A DNA stretch of 64,000 nt, taken from Fibrobacter sp. GTDB taxonomy: Bacteria; Fibrobacterota; Fibrobacteria; Fibrobacterales; Fibrobacteraceae. The DNA lies in the NCBI GenBank assembly GCA_024398995.1, contig JAKSIE010000002.1, positions 1 to 64,000 on the forward strand, read 5' to 3'. The notes under the pieces were generated by a model. That model saw only the letters and a program-made list of their open reading frames with translations, was not told the origin of the DNA and did no database searches. This document shows positions 1 through 9,137 of this stretch, piece after piece (the first letter of the stretch is position 1; each line of letters begins with the position of its first letter). The translations under genes and the position numbers were made by a program.

Positions 1-54
1 TGCGATGACCAGTACTGGGACGAAGGCGACAACAAGGTTGTTGAAGTCAAGTAA
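1..54 (+). CDS. 3' end of an unidentified gene
   Basis: An open frame runs in from the left edge and stops at TAA (52-54), giving 17 residues that end in NKVVEVK. The tail is acidic (DDQYWDEGD). Too little is present to assign a family. A strong hairpin follows about 45 bases downstream, as expected for the end of a transcription unit. Confidence 0.55.
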   Translation, partial: CDDQYWDEGDNKVVEVK

Positions 55-100
55 TTATTCTCATTTTGTAGAATAGCGTTTTCAAAAGCGTATATAAGAA

Positions 101-127
101 AAACCCAAGGCACAGAGCCTTGGGTTT
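101..127. terminator. Bidirectional intrinsic terminator
   Basis: An 11-bp perfect stem (101-111 with 117-127) has a 5-base loop, with A-rich sequence on the left and TCTCTTTG on the right. It sits between the plus-strand gene that ends at 54 and the minus-strand xylanase that ends at 216, so it can serve both convergent genes. Confidence 0.8.
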
Positions 128-215
128 CTCTTTGTTCAAGTCATCCCGAAGAAACTTGCTGTTGGGCACGATACCTCGGGATTCCTTCCCCTAAATGTTT
201 TTGCCTTTTGGCTGA

Positions 216-1727
216 TTACTTGACGTTCACGCGAGCGCTTGCTGCGCCGCTCTTTACCATGTAAACGCCTGCGTTCTGGAACTTGTTTTTCAGAGCTTTG
301 TTCAGGGATTCGCCGGCTTCAGCCTTGACGGTGCCAAGAGCATTGCCGTTGAGGTCGAATACCTGGTAAGTCTTGCCTGCGGTCCACTGGAACTTGGTTG
401 CTGCGATAGAGGCGGGCTGATCCGGATTTTCGCTGGCTCCCGGCTTGGAGAACTTCACGTAGTCCACGTTGGTGCTTGCGGTGTTGATGGTGATACGTAC
501 TGTCTGCTTGCCGGCAGCGAGAGTAAGTTTGCCAGTTGCATCTTCATAGGTGTCCCAGTCAGCAGTCTTATTGAAGCTAAGGTCAGCCTTAGCGGAACCT
601 ACCTTAACGGTGACTGTGCCCTTGTTGTTGCCGTTAGAAACAGATGCGACTACATCGTATTCGCCAGCTTCCTTAACATCAACAGTGTATTCCAGCCATT
701 CGTCTGCTTCGGTGTAACCGATGGCACGGCCAGTTCCGTTCTTGACGATATCAACGGAGGCGTAGTCTTCACCACGATAGCTGTGGTCGCCATCATCACC
801 GGAAGCTCCTGCGACACCAGAATAGGTCACGCCGTAGTTACCGTTATCGAAGTCTTCTGCTTCGATGGTGCCCGGAATGGTCATGGACTTGAAGGCGGAA
901 CGTTCAATTTGCTTGGGAGGTTCAGAAGGCTTGCCGTTGTCGCTCATGTCAAAGTAGGTGTAGTTCACAGAACCGGTTGCGCCACCACCAGCTTCGTTCA
1001 TCAACATAACTTCAGTAACCTTACCGAACTTAAGAGTTGTAGATCCACCGCCCTTTGAGCCGTCAAGCTGTGCAACCTGACCGGTAAACATTTCATCCCA
1101 CTTGTTGAAGTGAGCGGAAATATCGATATGGCCGCATTGACGAGGAGTCTGGCGAACGCTGAAAATCTGCAAGAAGGTGGAAGTACCGGTCTTGGAAGGT
1201 TCCTGCTGACGGAGGTAAGCATGGATGGTATAGGTTGCGCCGTCAACAGTGATGGTACCGCGAGACTTACCGATGTACTGTTCGTTGGGTTTGCTGTACC
1301 AGTCATCAACAATGTAGTATTCCACCTGGGGGTTAACAGTCCAACCGTAAACACCGATGTAGCCATACTGAGCGGTACCCTGCTTGGTGTACTTATAGTC
1401 TACAGTGTAATGCTTGGTCTTATGATCCACACCCGGGCCATTGTCGCCATAGCGGTAACCCACGCGAGCCAGGTAGTCGTTGTTATTGGACCAGGTTGCT
1501 TCGAAAGTACCGTTGTCATAGTATTTCATGCTGTTGGAACCACCGCCAGACCACTGTTCAAAACCCCACGGGGTACCGGAAATAGAACCAGTCTGGTTGC
1601 CATTCACATTGTGTGCATTGCCACGAGGCTTAGTCATTTCGTCATGGCAGGCGTCTACTGCAAAAGCGGAGGTTGCCGCAAGACCGAGGACCAAAGCTAC
1701 GCTAGCTTTGAACATGTTAGAACTCAT
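216..1727 (-). CDS. Secreted GH11 endo-1,4-beta-xylanase with CBM6 and C-terminal module
   Basis: Endo-beta-1,4-xylanase that cleaves the xylan backbone outside the cell. Residues 1-23 form a signal peptide ending AFA. The GH11 jelly-roll spans about 30-265: PQVEYYIVDDW carries the likely nucleophile E136, and VMLMNEAGGG carries the likely acid/base E245. A family 6 carbohydrate-binding module follows (about 285-425, opening with IEAEDFD and ending NVDYVKF). The last 65 residues form a small basic module (FQWTAGKTYQVFDLNG...) like those at the ends of other Fibrobacter secreted enzymes, probably for export or anchoring (inference). The start is firm: AAGGAGAT lies 5 bases upstream of ATG 1727. 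It is transcribed alone and divergently from the FISUMP genes. The domain order is typical of Fibrobacter xylanases; the exact named homologue is not decided here. Confidence 0.93.
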   Translation of the reverse strand: MSSNMFKASVALVLGLAATSAFAVDACHDEMTKPRGNAHNVNGNQTGSISGTPWGFEQWSGGGSNSMKYYDNGTFEATWSNNNDYLARVGYRYGDNGPGVDHKTKHYTVDYKYTKQGTAQYGYIGVYGWTVNPQVEYYIVDDWYSKPNEQYIGKSRGTITVDGATYTIHAYLRQQEPSKTGTSTFLQIFSVRQTPRQCGHIDISAHFNKWDEMFTGQVAQLDGSKGGGSTTLKFGKVTEVMLMNEAGGGATGSVNYTYFDMSDNGKPSEPPKQIERSAFKSMTIPGTIEAEDFDNGNYGVTYSGVAGASGDDGDHSYRGEDYASVDIVKNGTGRAIGYTEADEWLEYTVDVKEAGEYDVVASVSNGNNKGTVTVKVGSAKADLSFNKTADWDTYEDATGKLTLAAGKQTVRITINTASTNVDYVKFSKPGASENPDQPASIAATKFQWTAGKTYQVFDLNGNALGTVKAEAGESLNKALKNKFQNAGVYMVKSGAASARVNVK

Positions 1728-1908
1728 TTGTCATCTCCTTTTTTATTTTACCCAGCTTAAATCTATTCTTGGTTGGAGTATTCTGGATTATGTTGAAATA
1801 CAAAAGAGTTGTAAAATGTTGTAATTTTCTGTCAAAAATGGCGTTTTTGAATGAATTTCGGCACTTTGGAAATGTAATGAATTAAATTTTCTATGGTTTA
1901 GTTTTTAA

Positions 1909-1998
1909 AGCAAACGTGTTTCCGGCGATGGCGTCATGGAAGCTACTCGTACCATTGATCCTGTGGATGGCTTGACAATTACTGCGAACTTTAAGTAA
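1909..1998 (+). pseudogene. Orphan 3' coding remnant
   Basis: In the 313-base gap between the divergent xylanase and FISUMP genes there is a short frame after a stop at 1906-1908 and ending at TAA 1996-1998. It reads as an ordinary protein tail (GVMEATRTIDPVDGLTITAN). It has no start codon of its own with a ribosome site. It looks like the surviving 3' end of a deleted gene. The rest of the gap is AT-rich and should hold both divergent promoters, but I could not place them with confidence. Confidence 0.35.
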
Positions 1999-2040
1999 AC
2001 GTTGTTTGTATTAGATTTTGTGCAAAATAAGGAATTTTGT

Positions 2041-3468
2041 ATGATGAATTTTTTGGGAAAGAAGGGCGTTGTTCTGTTAGCGCTGTTGATGGTGCCTGCC
2101 TGCTTTGCAGGTACTTTGAAAGACAAACGTGACGGTAAAACTTATAAGACTGTAAAGATCGGCAATCAGGAATGGATGGCCGAGAATTTGAACTTTGATT
2201 ATAATCAGGGCTCCGCTAAAAGTGTGTGTTACAATAATGATCCAGAAAATTGCAAAATATATGGACGTCTTTACAACTGGGCTGCAGCCGTGGATTCCGC
2301 CGCAAAGTTTTCTTCATCATGTGAAGGCTGTGGTTTTGGCTATGGATACCAGTCCGAAGAGACAATACGAGGCGTTTGTCCGGAAGGATGGCATTTGCCT
2401 AGTAAAATGGAATTTGAGACATTAGTGAAGAAAGTTGGTGGCCGTAAAGAATCAAAATACATAGGTGTATGGGCTCGTGCCGGCAAGGCCTTGAAGTCTA
2501 GCCATAGCTGGCGATTTATTGAATTCTGGGAAGATGGTGGAAGCAAACCTGTTTTGGGATCCGATGCTTTTGGTTTCAGGGCGATGCCTGGTGGTGAATA
2601 TTTCAGCGGTGACGAAAAATTTAAGCATGGGGGAGAGAAAGCGTATTTCTGGTCATCTACTGAGGATAGTGAGTACGGTGCATACCGCTTGGATTTGTAC
2701 TACCATAATGATTATACTCAAGTATATCACAATAGCAAACTTTATGGTTTTTCCGTCCGTTGTGTAAAGAACTCTAATAAGAAGAAAAAGTCAGAATCAG
2801 CTCGCCTTAGCGTAACAAAGGCACAAACCCTAGAAAAAACGGGTACTTTAACAGACTATCGAGATGGCAAAAAGTACAAGATCTTTAAAGTCGGTGGCAT
2901 GACCTGGATGGGGGAAAATCTGAACTTTAAAACTTGGAAAAGCATGTGCTATACAAGCAAATCTGAAAATTGCGAAAAGTATGGCCGCCTATATGTTTGG
3001 CGTGATGCGTTGTCCGCATGTCCTAGGGGTTGGCATTTACCTAACTTAGATGAATTTCTCAGATTGCAAACTTTGGCTGTACAGGCTGGTGGCTTTCAAG
3101 ATGATGATGATGCGTATGCTAAAAACAAAAAAGACAAAGGTGGACTTGCTTTAAAGTCCCGGCAGGGTTGGAAAATGAATGGTACAGACGCTATCGGCTT
3201 CAACGCGTTGCCTGCAGGAGAGCGCACTGATGCATCAAATTTTAAGTATGGACGTATTATTGACGGTTACTTTGAAAATGAAGCGGCAACAGGCTTTTGG
3301 GCGTCTAATTTGTACTTGGGAGCCGCTTGCCGTCTGGATATCAATGGGGGATACGACGGCTCCGTGGTTGCTTGTGGAAACTCGAAGAACGCGTACTCAG
3401 TTCGCTGTGTGAAGAATGAATCGAAACCATCTCTTTTTGAATATATCAAACAGAAATTTGTAGAATGA
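2041..3468 (+). CDS. Secreted protein with two FISUMP domains
   Basis: Member of the Fibrobacter succinogenes major paralogous family (TIGR02145); function unknown, exported. A signal peptide (MMNFLGKKGVVLLALL... ending CFA) is followed by two copies of the domain. Each copy opens with a DxRDGKxYK motif, then a WMAENLNF-type motif (second copy WMGENLNF), then CPxGWHLP, and closes with FSVRCVKN or YSVRCVKN. The first copy spans about residues 21-245 and the second about 265-465. The ATG at 2041 is preferred over the in-frame ATG at 2002 because AAGGA lies 7 bases before it and the signal peptide begins there. The stop overlaps the ATGA of the next frame, so it probably forms an operon with the two lipoproteins that follow. 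Conserved Cys pairs suggest disulphides (inference). Confidence 0.88.
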   Translation: MMNFLGKKGVVLLALLMVPACFAGTLKDKRDGKTYKTVKIGNQEWMAENLNFDYNQGSAKSVCYNNDPENCKIYGRLYNWAAAVDSAAKFSSSCEGCGFGYGYQSEETIRGVCPEGWHLPSKMEFETLVKKVGGRKESKYIGVWARAGKALKSSHSWRFIEFWEDGGSKPVLGSDAFGFRAMPGGEYFSGDEKFKHGGEKAYFWSSTEDSEYGAYRLDLYYHNDYTQVYHNSKLYGFSVRCVKNSNKKKKSESARLSVTKAQTLEKTGTLTDYRDGKKYKIFKVGGMTWMGENLNFKTWKSMCYTSKSENCEKYGRLYVWRDALSACPRGWHLPNLDEFLRLQTLAVQAGGFQDDDDAYAKNKKDKGGLALKSRQGWKMNGTDAIGFNALPAGERTDASNFKYGRIIDGYFENEAATGFWASNLYLGAACRLDINGGYDGSVVACGNSKNAYSVRCVKNESKPSLFEYIKQKFVE

Positions 3469-3479
3469 TAAGGCATTTT

Positions 3480-4136
3480 ATGAAGAACGTTTTTGCGAAA
3501 TTCGTTTCATTGGCGGTGCTGCTGGCGGCGGGGTTTGCTTTTGTTGGTTGCAGCTATGATTCCGGAACCTCGCCGAATGGTGGGATTGGTACTGTTGATT
3601 ATGGCTCCATGACCGATTCCAGAGATGGGAAAACTTACAAGACTGTAAGAATTGCTAACCAGGTTTGGATGGCCCAGAACTTGAACTACGCGACTGGCGG
3701 AAGTATGTGCTACGACAATGACCCGTCGTATTGCGGCAAGTATGGCCGCCTGTATACTTGGAACGATGCCATGAATGCTTGCCCCAGTGGCTGGCATTTG
3801 CCCAGCAAGGAGGAATTTGAAACATTGAAAGTTGCTGCTGGTGGCTACGATGTTGCAGGGACTGCGTTGAAGTCCCGACAGGGTTGGGAAGAATATGAAG
3901 GCAAGAGAGGAAACGGTACCGACAGCCTCGGCTTTGGGGCGTTGCCCGCTGGCCGCTACTACGACTACTTCGACAACGAGGGCTACTACGCGTACTTCTG
4001 GTCTTCTACGGAGCTCAGTAGTCGCAGTGCGTACTGCCTGGATTTGTACTACAAATACGAGTACGCCTTCGTGAGCTACGACTATAAGGATTACGGCTTG
4101 TCAGTCCGTTGTGTCCAAAATAATTATACTGAGTGA
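3480..4136 (+). CDS. FISUMP-domain lipoprotein
   Basis: Single FISUMP (TIGR02145) domain on a lipoprotein. The signal peptide MKNVFAKFVSLAVLLAA ends in the lipobox FVGC, so Cys is the likely lipidated first residue of the mature protein. The domain shows DSRDGKTYKTVRIANQVWMA, CPSGWHLPSKEEF and LSVRCVQN. The start at 3480 puts the signal peptide at the N-terminus; the in-frame ATG at 3465 would add five residues and overlap the previous stop. It is the middle gene of three related tandem genes. It is about half the length of its upstream neighbour, which has two domains. Function unknown; envelope location is well supported. Confidence 0.87.
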   Translation: MKNVFAKFVSLAVLLAAGFAFVGCSYDSGTSPNGGIGTVDYGSMTDSRDGKTYKTVRIANQVWMAQNLNYATGGSMCYDNDPSYCGKYGRLYTWNDAMNACPSGWHLPSKEEFETLKVAAGGYDVAGTALKSRQGWEEYEGKRGNGTDSLGFGALPAGRYYDYFDNEGYYAYFWSSTELSSRSAYCLDLYYKYEYAFVSYDYKDYGLSVRCVQNNYTE

Positions 4137-4155
4137 TAACAAAAGAGGTTTTTCT

Positions 4156-4803
4156 ATGAAACGGGTATTTGCGAGATGGGGTGCAGCGTTGATGGCAGCT
4201 GGCTTGGCTTTTGCTGTGAGCGGTTGCGGAGATGATTCTGCAACATCGCCGTATGGTGGTGCAGGTGGGAATGTCATGACAGACTCCCGAGACGGTCAGA
4301 CTTACAAGACCGTAAAAATTGGCAATCAGGTTTGGATGGCGGAAAATTTGAATTATGCGATGAATGGAAGCTTGTGCTACAACAATGAACAAGTATATTG
4401 CAACAAGTATGGCCGCCTGTATACTTGGAACGATGCCATAAATGCTTGTCCTGATGGCTGGCATTTGCCTAACAAGGATGAATTTGAAGGTTTGAGAACA
4501 TTGGCAGGCCAGACTGCCGAAGATATTGAAAAGGCTGGTGTGGTGCTGAAGTCCAAATCGGGTTGGGCAGAGAATGGCTACGGTACGGACGACTTCGGTT
4601 TTGGCGCGCTGCCTGCTGGTGATTACGACGGCATTGATGAAGGTCTTTTTGACGATGAGGGCAAACGAACTCGCTTTTGGTCTTCTACGGAGGAATCTAG
4701 CGGCAACGGGTATTATCTGCGTTTGAGGTACAACTCTGATAACGCCAGCATAAACAGTAGTGACAAGAGAAATGGTCTATCAGTTCGCTGCGTGAAGGAT
4801 TAG
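4156..4803 (+). CDS. FISUMP-domain lipoprotein
   Basis: Third tandem FISUMP (TIGR02145) gene, one domain, with a lipoprotein signal MKRVFARWGAALMAAGLAF and lipobox VSGC. Motifs: DSRDGQTYKTVKIGNQVWMA, CPDGWHLPNKDEF, FWSSTEE and LSVRCVKD. ATG 4156 follows AAAGAGG at a good distance; an upstream in-frame ATG (4111) would run through the previous gene and lose the signal peptide. It is very close in sequence to the gene at 3480, so the pair probably arose by recent duplication. Function unknown. The 5' half is more AT-rich than the neighbouring lysA. Confidence 0.87.
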   Translation: MKRVFARWGAALMAAGLAFAVSGCGDDSATSPYGGAGGNVMTDSRDGQTYKTVKIGNQVWMAENLNYAMNGSLCYNNEQVYCNKYGRLYTWNDAINACPDGWHLPNKDEFEGLRTLAGQTAEDIEKAGVVLKSKSGWAENGYGTDDFGFGALPAGDYDGIDEGLFDDEGKRTRFWSSTEESSGNGYYLRLRYNSDNASINSSDKRNGLSVRCVKD

Positions 4804-4902
4804 GTTTTATTTGCAGTGATTCTGTTAGGGACCGAAGTGGCGTAGCCATTCGAACGGGTTTTACAGTTTTTGTGAGAGGTTCCTGAAACCCGGTTGAACG
4901 AA

Positions 4903-4919
4903 AAACGCCGGAGGCGTTT
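4903..4919 (+). terminator. Hairpin after FISUMP operon
   Basis: A 7-bp stem AAACGCC/GGCGTTT has a 3-base loop inside the 283-base gap before lysA. It is followed by a second GC-rich hairpin (GGCCCGGCCGGCCCATGCCGGC area, 4929-4952). There is no long T-run, so termination is likely but not certain. The rest of the gap contains a copy of the genome's CTTCGCTCAGGATGAC repeat. Confidence 0.45.
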
Positions 4920-5086
4920 ATAGCGCAAGGGCCCGGCCGGCCCATGCCGGCAACAGCCAAGAAATAGAATTTCTTCTACTAGATCCTTCGCTTCGCTCAG
5001 GATGACGTTGGGCGAAGTTTTACTAAATTTTTCCCGTAATTTAACAGGGCGAGCGTAGTTTGTTTCGCCCAGAAAGGGAATACAAA

Positions 5087-6349
5087 ATGAAGAATACTAA
5101 CATCCCCGAAGAACAGTTTGTGAAGGCTGCCGCTGAGTTCGGCACCCCGCTTTGGATTTACGACCGCGCAACTATCGAACAGCGTTGCAAGGAAGTGAAG
5201 GTTTTTGATAACGTGCGTTTTGCCCAGAAGGCATGCCCGAACCTCAGCGTGATTTCTCTTGTGCGCAAGCAGGGCTGCGTGGTGGACGCTGTCAGCGCCG
5301 GCGAAATTGTCCGCGCTCTCAAGGCCGGCTACAAGGGCGGCTGCGAAAAGGGTAAGGTTCCCGAAATCGTTTACACTGCCGACATCTTCGACAAGGATGC
5401 TCTGGAACTGGTGAAGCAGCACAACATCGCTGTGAACGTTGGTTCTCCGGACATGATCCAGCAGCTTGCCGATGCAGGCGTGAAGTCCGAGCTGACCATC
5501 CGCGTGAACCCGGGTTTCGGTCACGGTCATTCCCGCAAGACCAACACCGGTGGCGATCTTTCCAAGCACGGTATCTGGCACGAACAGATCAAGGACTGCG
5601 TGAAGCTGGCTCAGGAAAATGGTATGTGGATTACTGGTCTTCACATGCATATCGGTTCCGGTTCTGACTTTGAACATTTGGCTTCTGTTGCCGACGCCAT
5701 GTGCGACGCTAGCCGTCGTCTCGGTTCTCACCTCCGCACTATTAGCGCTGGTGGTGGTCTTCCCATCGAATACCACGAAGAGAACAAGGGCCCGCACATC
5801 GACATGGCTGCCTACTATGGCATTTGGGATGGCGCTCGCAAGAAGATCCAGCAGAGCATCGGTCACGACGTTCATCTGGAAGTGGAACCGGGTCGCTACC
5901 TGGTTGCAGAAAGCGGCTACCTCATGGCTGAAATCCGCGCTGTCAAGAAGCAGGGCGACAATCTGTTCTACATCGTTGACGCTGGCTTTACCGACCTGGT
6001 TCGCCCCAGCTTCTACGGTTCCTACCATCAGATCTCTGTCATCGCCCGCGATGGCCGCGAACTGAACGAAACTGTTGACGCTGTCGTTGGCGGCCCGCTC
6101 TGCGAATCCGGTGACGTGTTCACCCAGGAAGAAGGCGGCTTCGTCGTGACCCGCAAGCTCCCGAAGGCTAAGGTGGGCGACCTCCTGGTTCTCCACGATG
6201 CAGGCGCCTACGGTGCTGCAATGTCTAGCAACTACAACAGCCGTCGTTACGCTGCCGAAGTGATGTACACCAACGGCGAAATGAAGGTTGTCCGCGAACG
6301 TCAGACTTGGGAACAGCTCCTCCAGAACGATCGCATTATTGAATTCTAA
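5087..6349 (+). CDS. lysA: Diaminopimelate decarboxylase
   Basis: PLP-dependent fold III decarboxylase that converts meso-diaminopimelate to L-lysine, the last step of lysine synthesis, in the cytoplasm. At 420 residues it is the usual LysA length. The PLP lysine is K48 in FAQKAC, a variant of the usual YAxKAN. Other family marks are GSGSDF, the glycine-rich GGGLPI (phosphate binding), EPGRYLVAE, CESGDVF (active-site Cys from the partner subunit) and DAGAYGAAMSSNYN near the end. Start chosen at ATG 5087, preceded by AGAAAGGGA; the longer frame from 5060 has no ribosome site. The gene stands alone between terminators and is GC-rich like other core genes. Ornithine or carboxynorspermidine decarboxylases share the fold, but the CESGD motif and length favour LysA. 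Confidence 0.93.
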   Translation: MKNTNIPEEQFVKAAAEFGTPLWIYDRATIEQRCKEVKVFDNVRFAQKACPNLSVISLVRKQGCVVDAVSAGEIVRALKAGYKGGCEKGKVPEIVYTADIFDKDALELVKQHNIAVNVGSPDMIQQLADAGVKSELTIRVNPGFGHGHSRKTNTGGDLSKHGIWHEQIKDCVKLAQENGMWITGLHMHIGSGSDFEHLASVADAMCDASRRLGSHLRTISAGGGLPIEYHEENKGPHIDMAAYYGIWDGARKKIQQSIGHDVHLEVEPGRYLVAESGYLMAEIRAVKKQGDNLFYIVDAGFTDLVRPSFYGSYHQISVIARDGRELNETVDAVVGGPLCESGDVFTQEEGGFVVTRKLPKAKVGDLLVLHDAGAYGAAMSSNYNSRRYAAEVMYTNGEMKVVRERQTWEQLLQNDRIIEF

Positions 6350-6456
6350 AAAAGGGGATCCCGGAACAGGTCCGGGATGACAAAATGGAACAAATCCGGG
6401 ATGACAATCCGGCATAAAAAAATCCGTAGGAATTGCTTCCTACGGATTTTTGTTTT
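6346..6456 (+). terminator. lysA terminator within dispersed repeats
   Basis: Directly after lysA are two copies of a TCCGGGATGACA repeat (about 6355-6410). Next comes a strong terminator: a 14-bp stem (6419-6432 with 6437-6450), TTGC loop, then T-rich sequence to 6456. A-rich sequence on the left side means it may also act for the minus-strand gene that ends at 6552. Confidence 0.85.
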
Positions 6457-6551
6457 GGTTGTTGGAGAGATTCGTGCGCGGTTTAACTTGTGGAGTTGTT
6501 TCAGGTTTGACCCGCGCGGTCTTGTACTGAGCGGAATCAGTCCGCGGTCTT

Positions 6552-9137
6552 TTACTTCAGGCTTACCTTGCGGACCATCAGCACTGCGCCGTGGTTGGAA
6601 ATCACCTTGGCGAAGTAGGTGCCTGCGGTCATGCCTTCCAGGGAGACGGTGACGCTTCCGTTTACGGCTGCCATCTTCACGCTGCGTCCCTTGGAGTCCG
6701 TGAGAATCATGCGGGAGCCTGCAGGGGCGCCTACGAAGAGGTTGCGGCCTTCAAGCTGCATGCTTGCGGAAATTCTATTGGGGAGGCGTACTGTCTTGAT
6801 GCCCTGCACCACGGTACCTTCCGGAGCACCCACGATAGTGCCGCGGCCCACAGTACTCATGTACACGACGCCGTAGGTATTCATGTCGCCTACAACGAAC
6901 TTGCCGTTACCCGGACCACCGAACTGGTGCATGTCATCGTTGATGCGTTCCCAGGTCTTGCACTTGTCAGTACTGCGATAGATGCCGATGGTGGAGTACT
7001 TGTATTCCGTGCCGCCCCACTGCTTTTCGCCAATGGAATCCTTGGTGCCACCCCAGATGTAAATGGTTTCGTAGTCGGCGCCTTCCTTGGCCTTGCCGAT
7101 ACCAACGGCCACTGCGGTACCTACGATGTCGCAATCAGTCCAAGTCTTGCCGCCGTCTTCGGTGTAGCTGAGACCGTTATGAGTGTAACCGTCGGTTTGC
7201 CAAATCTGGTTCTGATCACGGGCTACCCAAACGTGGCCTTCTCTGCCGGGAACGGTGCGGATGGGGTTACCGTCGCCAGCCCAGTTTTCGTTGGTCTTGA
7301 GGTTGGAAATCTGCTTGAAGGATTCGCCTGCGTCGTTGGAAACGTAGAACTCGCCATTGTTGCCGGCCAGGTAGAACACCTTGGGATTTACCGGGTCCGG
7401 AGTCATGCGACCGTTGCCTGCACTAAGGTCCACTGCAGTCCATGTCTTGCCGTTATCTGCGGAGCGGTAGTAGGAGGATCCGTTTTCCGGCTTATGCATA
7501 ATGACCTTGCCGTCTGCGGAGAGTGCCACGATACCCTTGGGTCCCTTGATGATGCCGTCGACTTCCAGGTCGACCCATGTCTCGCCCATGTCGTCGGAGC
7601 GGTACATCATGTTGTGGTTCTTGCTTTCGTACTGCAGGTATTCCGTTGTCACGCCTGTACGGACCAGCGTACCTGTCAGGGGAGCGTAGCCCATGCTTTC
7701 GGTGGAGCCCACGATGGGGAAGTGGCGCTTTACGGGAGCGTTAATGTCTGTATAGACGCCGCCGTCGTAGTCACCGATGGCAGTGACCAGCGGGCCGTCA
7801 GGGATGCTTACAATGTCCAGAGGAACAGTTTCTTCGATGCCCTTGGATTCAAACTTCCATACAGGAACTTTTGCGGTGATGTCGTCGGTTGTGAAAATGC
7901 CGTTACCGCTGGTGACCCAGACCTTCTTGTTATTGAACGGATCGAATTCCAGGGAACCAGCCCAGTGAATTGCATTGCCCGGAATCCAGTCGGTGCCGTT
8001 GGCGTCAATGTTCGGGATGTCGCCGTAATGCTGGCCATGAATCCAGTTCTTGCCGCCGTCGGTGGTGACGTAAATGCGGTCGCCGTAGTTATCCTTTTCG
8101 TCCTTGGTCACATGGCGTCCGGTGTACTTGCCCAGGGTGGAAACCACGATGTGGTTCTTGTCCTTGGGGTCGATGGCGATGCCGCCGTAGGAACTTTCGT
8201 TCTTCTTGTGCTGCACGACCTTGTTCTCGTCTTCCTCGTCATCATAGGGCGTAATGTCGGTCCATTCGCCGGTCTTGAGGTTCAGTTTCATCACGGCGCC
8301 GCTGCTGATGGTGTGAGGCCCCGGGCCGTCGGCATAGGTAATGTACATGTCGCCGTCCACGATCTTTGCGCGGTGGGGCATGTACTTGGCGGGACCACCT
8401 TCAATAACCTTCCAGGTCTTGCCGCCGTCCTTGGAAACCTGCAGGTTGTCCTTGGTGTCGGAAATGCCGATATAGATGGTGGCGGTGCTGCCGTCGGCAA
8501 GCTTGCCCTGGGATTCGTCGAACATCACGAAGGCTACGCCGTTCACGTTGGATAGGGAGTTGCCCGAGGCGCTGGAAATTGCAACTTCATAGAGGCTGCT
8601 CCAGGTCTTGCCATAGTCGGTACTCTTGTAGACGCCTGCGTTACGGCTGCCGCAAAGGATGATGTTCGGCATGTTGGGGTCCACGGCCAGCTTTTCGCCG
8701 GTCTGGCGGCCCATGCCGTTACCGTGGGCGAGAATGCCGGTGCCGTCCTTGAAGCCCACGTAGGTGGTGTCCCAGGTGTTGCCGTAGTCTTCGGAGCGGA
8801 GCACTGCGGTGCGTCCCCAGCTAAAGTAGCCGGTACCAGCCAGAACGTAAATGCGCTTGGGGTCGGTGGGGTCCAAAGCGAAGGATTCGGTGCCATAGAG
8901 GCCCTTGTCCACTTCGTTGAACTGGTCCATGAGGGGGAGCCAAATGCTGTTTGTTGCGTCCCAGCGGTAAATGCCGCCCACGTCGGTGCGGGCGTATAAA
9001 AGATTCTTTTCGGTAGGATGGGGGAGAACTGCGCTAACAAAGCCACCGCCGTCAAAACGGACGTTGCCCCAGTCGTACTTTTCGGCCATGCTGGCGGTTG
9101 CCAACAAAGAAAGACCCAAAACGATCAGTTTTTTCAT
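6552..9137 (-). CDS. Secreted GH74 xyloglucanase
   Basis: Endo-xyloglucanase of glycoside hydrolase family 74, which cuts the beta-1,4-glucan backbone of xyloglucan. Signal peptide 1-18 (ends SMA). Two seven-bladed beta-propellers follow, with repeated BNR/Asp-box-like turns such as SEDYGNTW, STDYGKTW, SKDGGKTW and SADNGKTW. RTDVGGIYRWD near the N-terminus holds the conserved catalytic Asp (about D52). A second Asp-rich turn, GDYDGGVYTD, in the C-terminal propeller may hold the partner. The last ~75 residues (GRNLFVGAPAGSRMILTDSK... to VRKVSLK) form a beta-sandwich tail like those on other Fibrobacter secreted enzymes. The 861-residue length fits GH74 plus tail. Monocistronic. Exact specificity (endo or exo) cannot be told from sequence alone. 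Confidence 0.92.
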   Translation of the reverse strand: MKKLIVLGLSLLATASMAEKYDWGNVRFDGGGFVSAVLPHPTEKNLLYARTDVGGIYRWDATNSIWLPLMDQFNEVDKGLYGTESFALDPTDPKRIYVLAGTGYFSWGRTAVLRSEDYGNTWDTTYVGFKDGTGILAHGNGMGRQTGEKLAVDPNMPNIILCGSRNAGVYKSTDYGKTWSSLYEVAISSASGNSLSNVNGVAFVMFDESQGKLADGSTATIYIGISDTKDNLQVSKDGGKTWKVIEGGPAKYMPHRAKIVDGDMYITYADGPGPHTISSGAVMKLNLKTGEWTDITPYDDEEDENKVVQHKKNESSYGGIAIDPKDKNHIVVSTLGKYTGRHVTKDEKDNYGDRIYVTTDGGKNWIHGQHYGDIPNIDANGTDWIPGNAIHWAGSLEFDPFNNKKVWVTSGNGIFTTDDITAKVPVWKFESKGIEETVPLDIVSIPDGPLVTAIGDYDGGVYTDINAPVKRHFPIVGSTESMGYAPLTGTLVRTGVTTEYLQYESKNHNMMYRSDDMGETWVDLEVDGIIKGPKGIVALSADGKVIMHKPENGSSYYRSADNGKTWTAVDLSAGNGRMTPDPVNPKVFYLAGNNGEFYVSNDAGESFKQISNLKTNENWAGDGNPIRTVPGREGHVWVARDQNQIWQTDGYTHNGLSYTEDGGKTWTDCDIVGTAVAVGIGKAKEGADYETIYIWGGTKDSIGEKQWGGTEYKYSTIGIYRSTDKCKTWERINDDMHQFGGPGNGKFVVGDMNTYGVVYMSTVGRGTIVGAPEGTVVQGIKTVRLPNRISASMQLEGRNLFVGAPAGSRMILTDSKGRSVKMAAVNGSVTVSLEGMTAGTYFAKVISNHGAVLMVRKVSLK

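Noticed and set aside
4997-6415. 472-codon open frame on the minus strand across lysA
   Set aside because: It is the antisense of a complete, motif-rich lysA with its own ribosome site; His/Val-rich composition is typical of an antisense shadow in GC-rich DNA.
6591-8555. 654-codon open frame on the plus strand inside the GH74 gene
   Set aside because: Antisense to a full GH74 protein with signal peptide and propeller motifs; the plus frame has shadow composition (Val, Gly, His) and no ribosome site.
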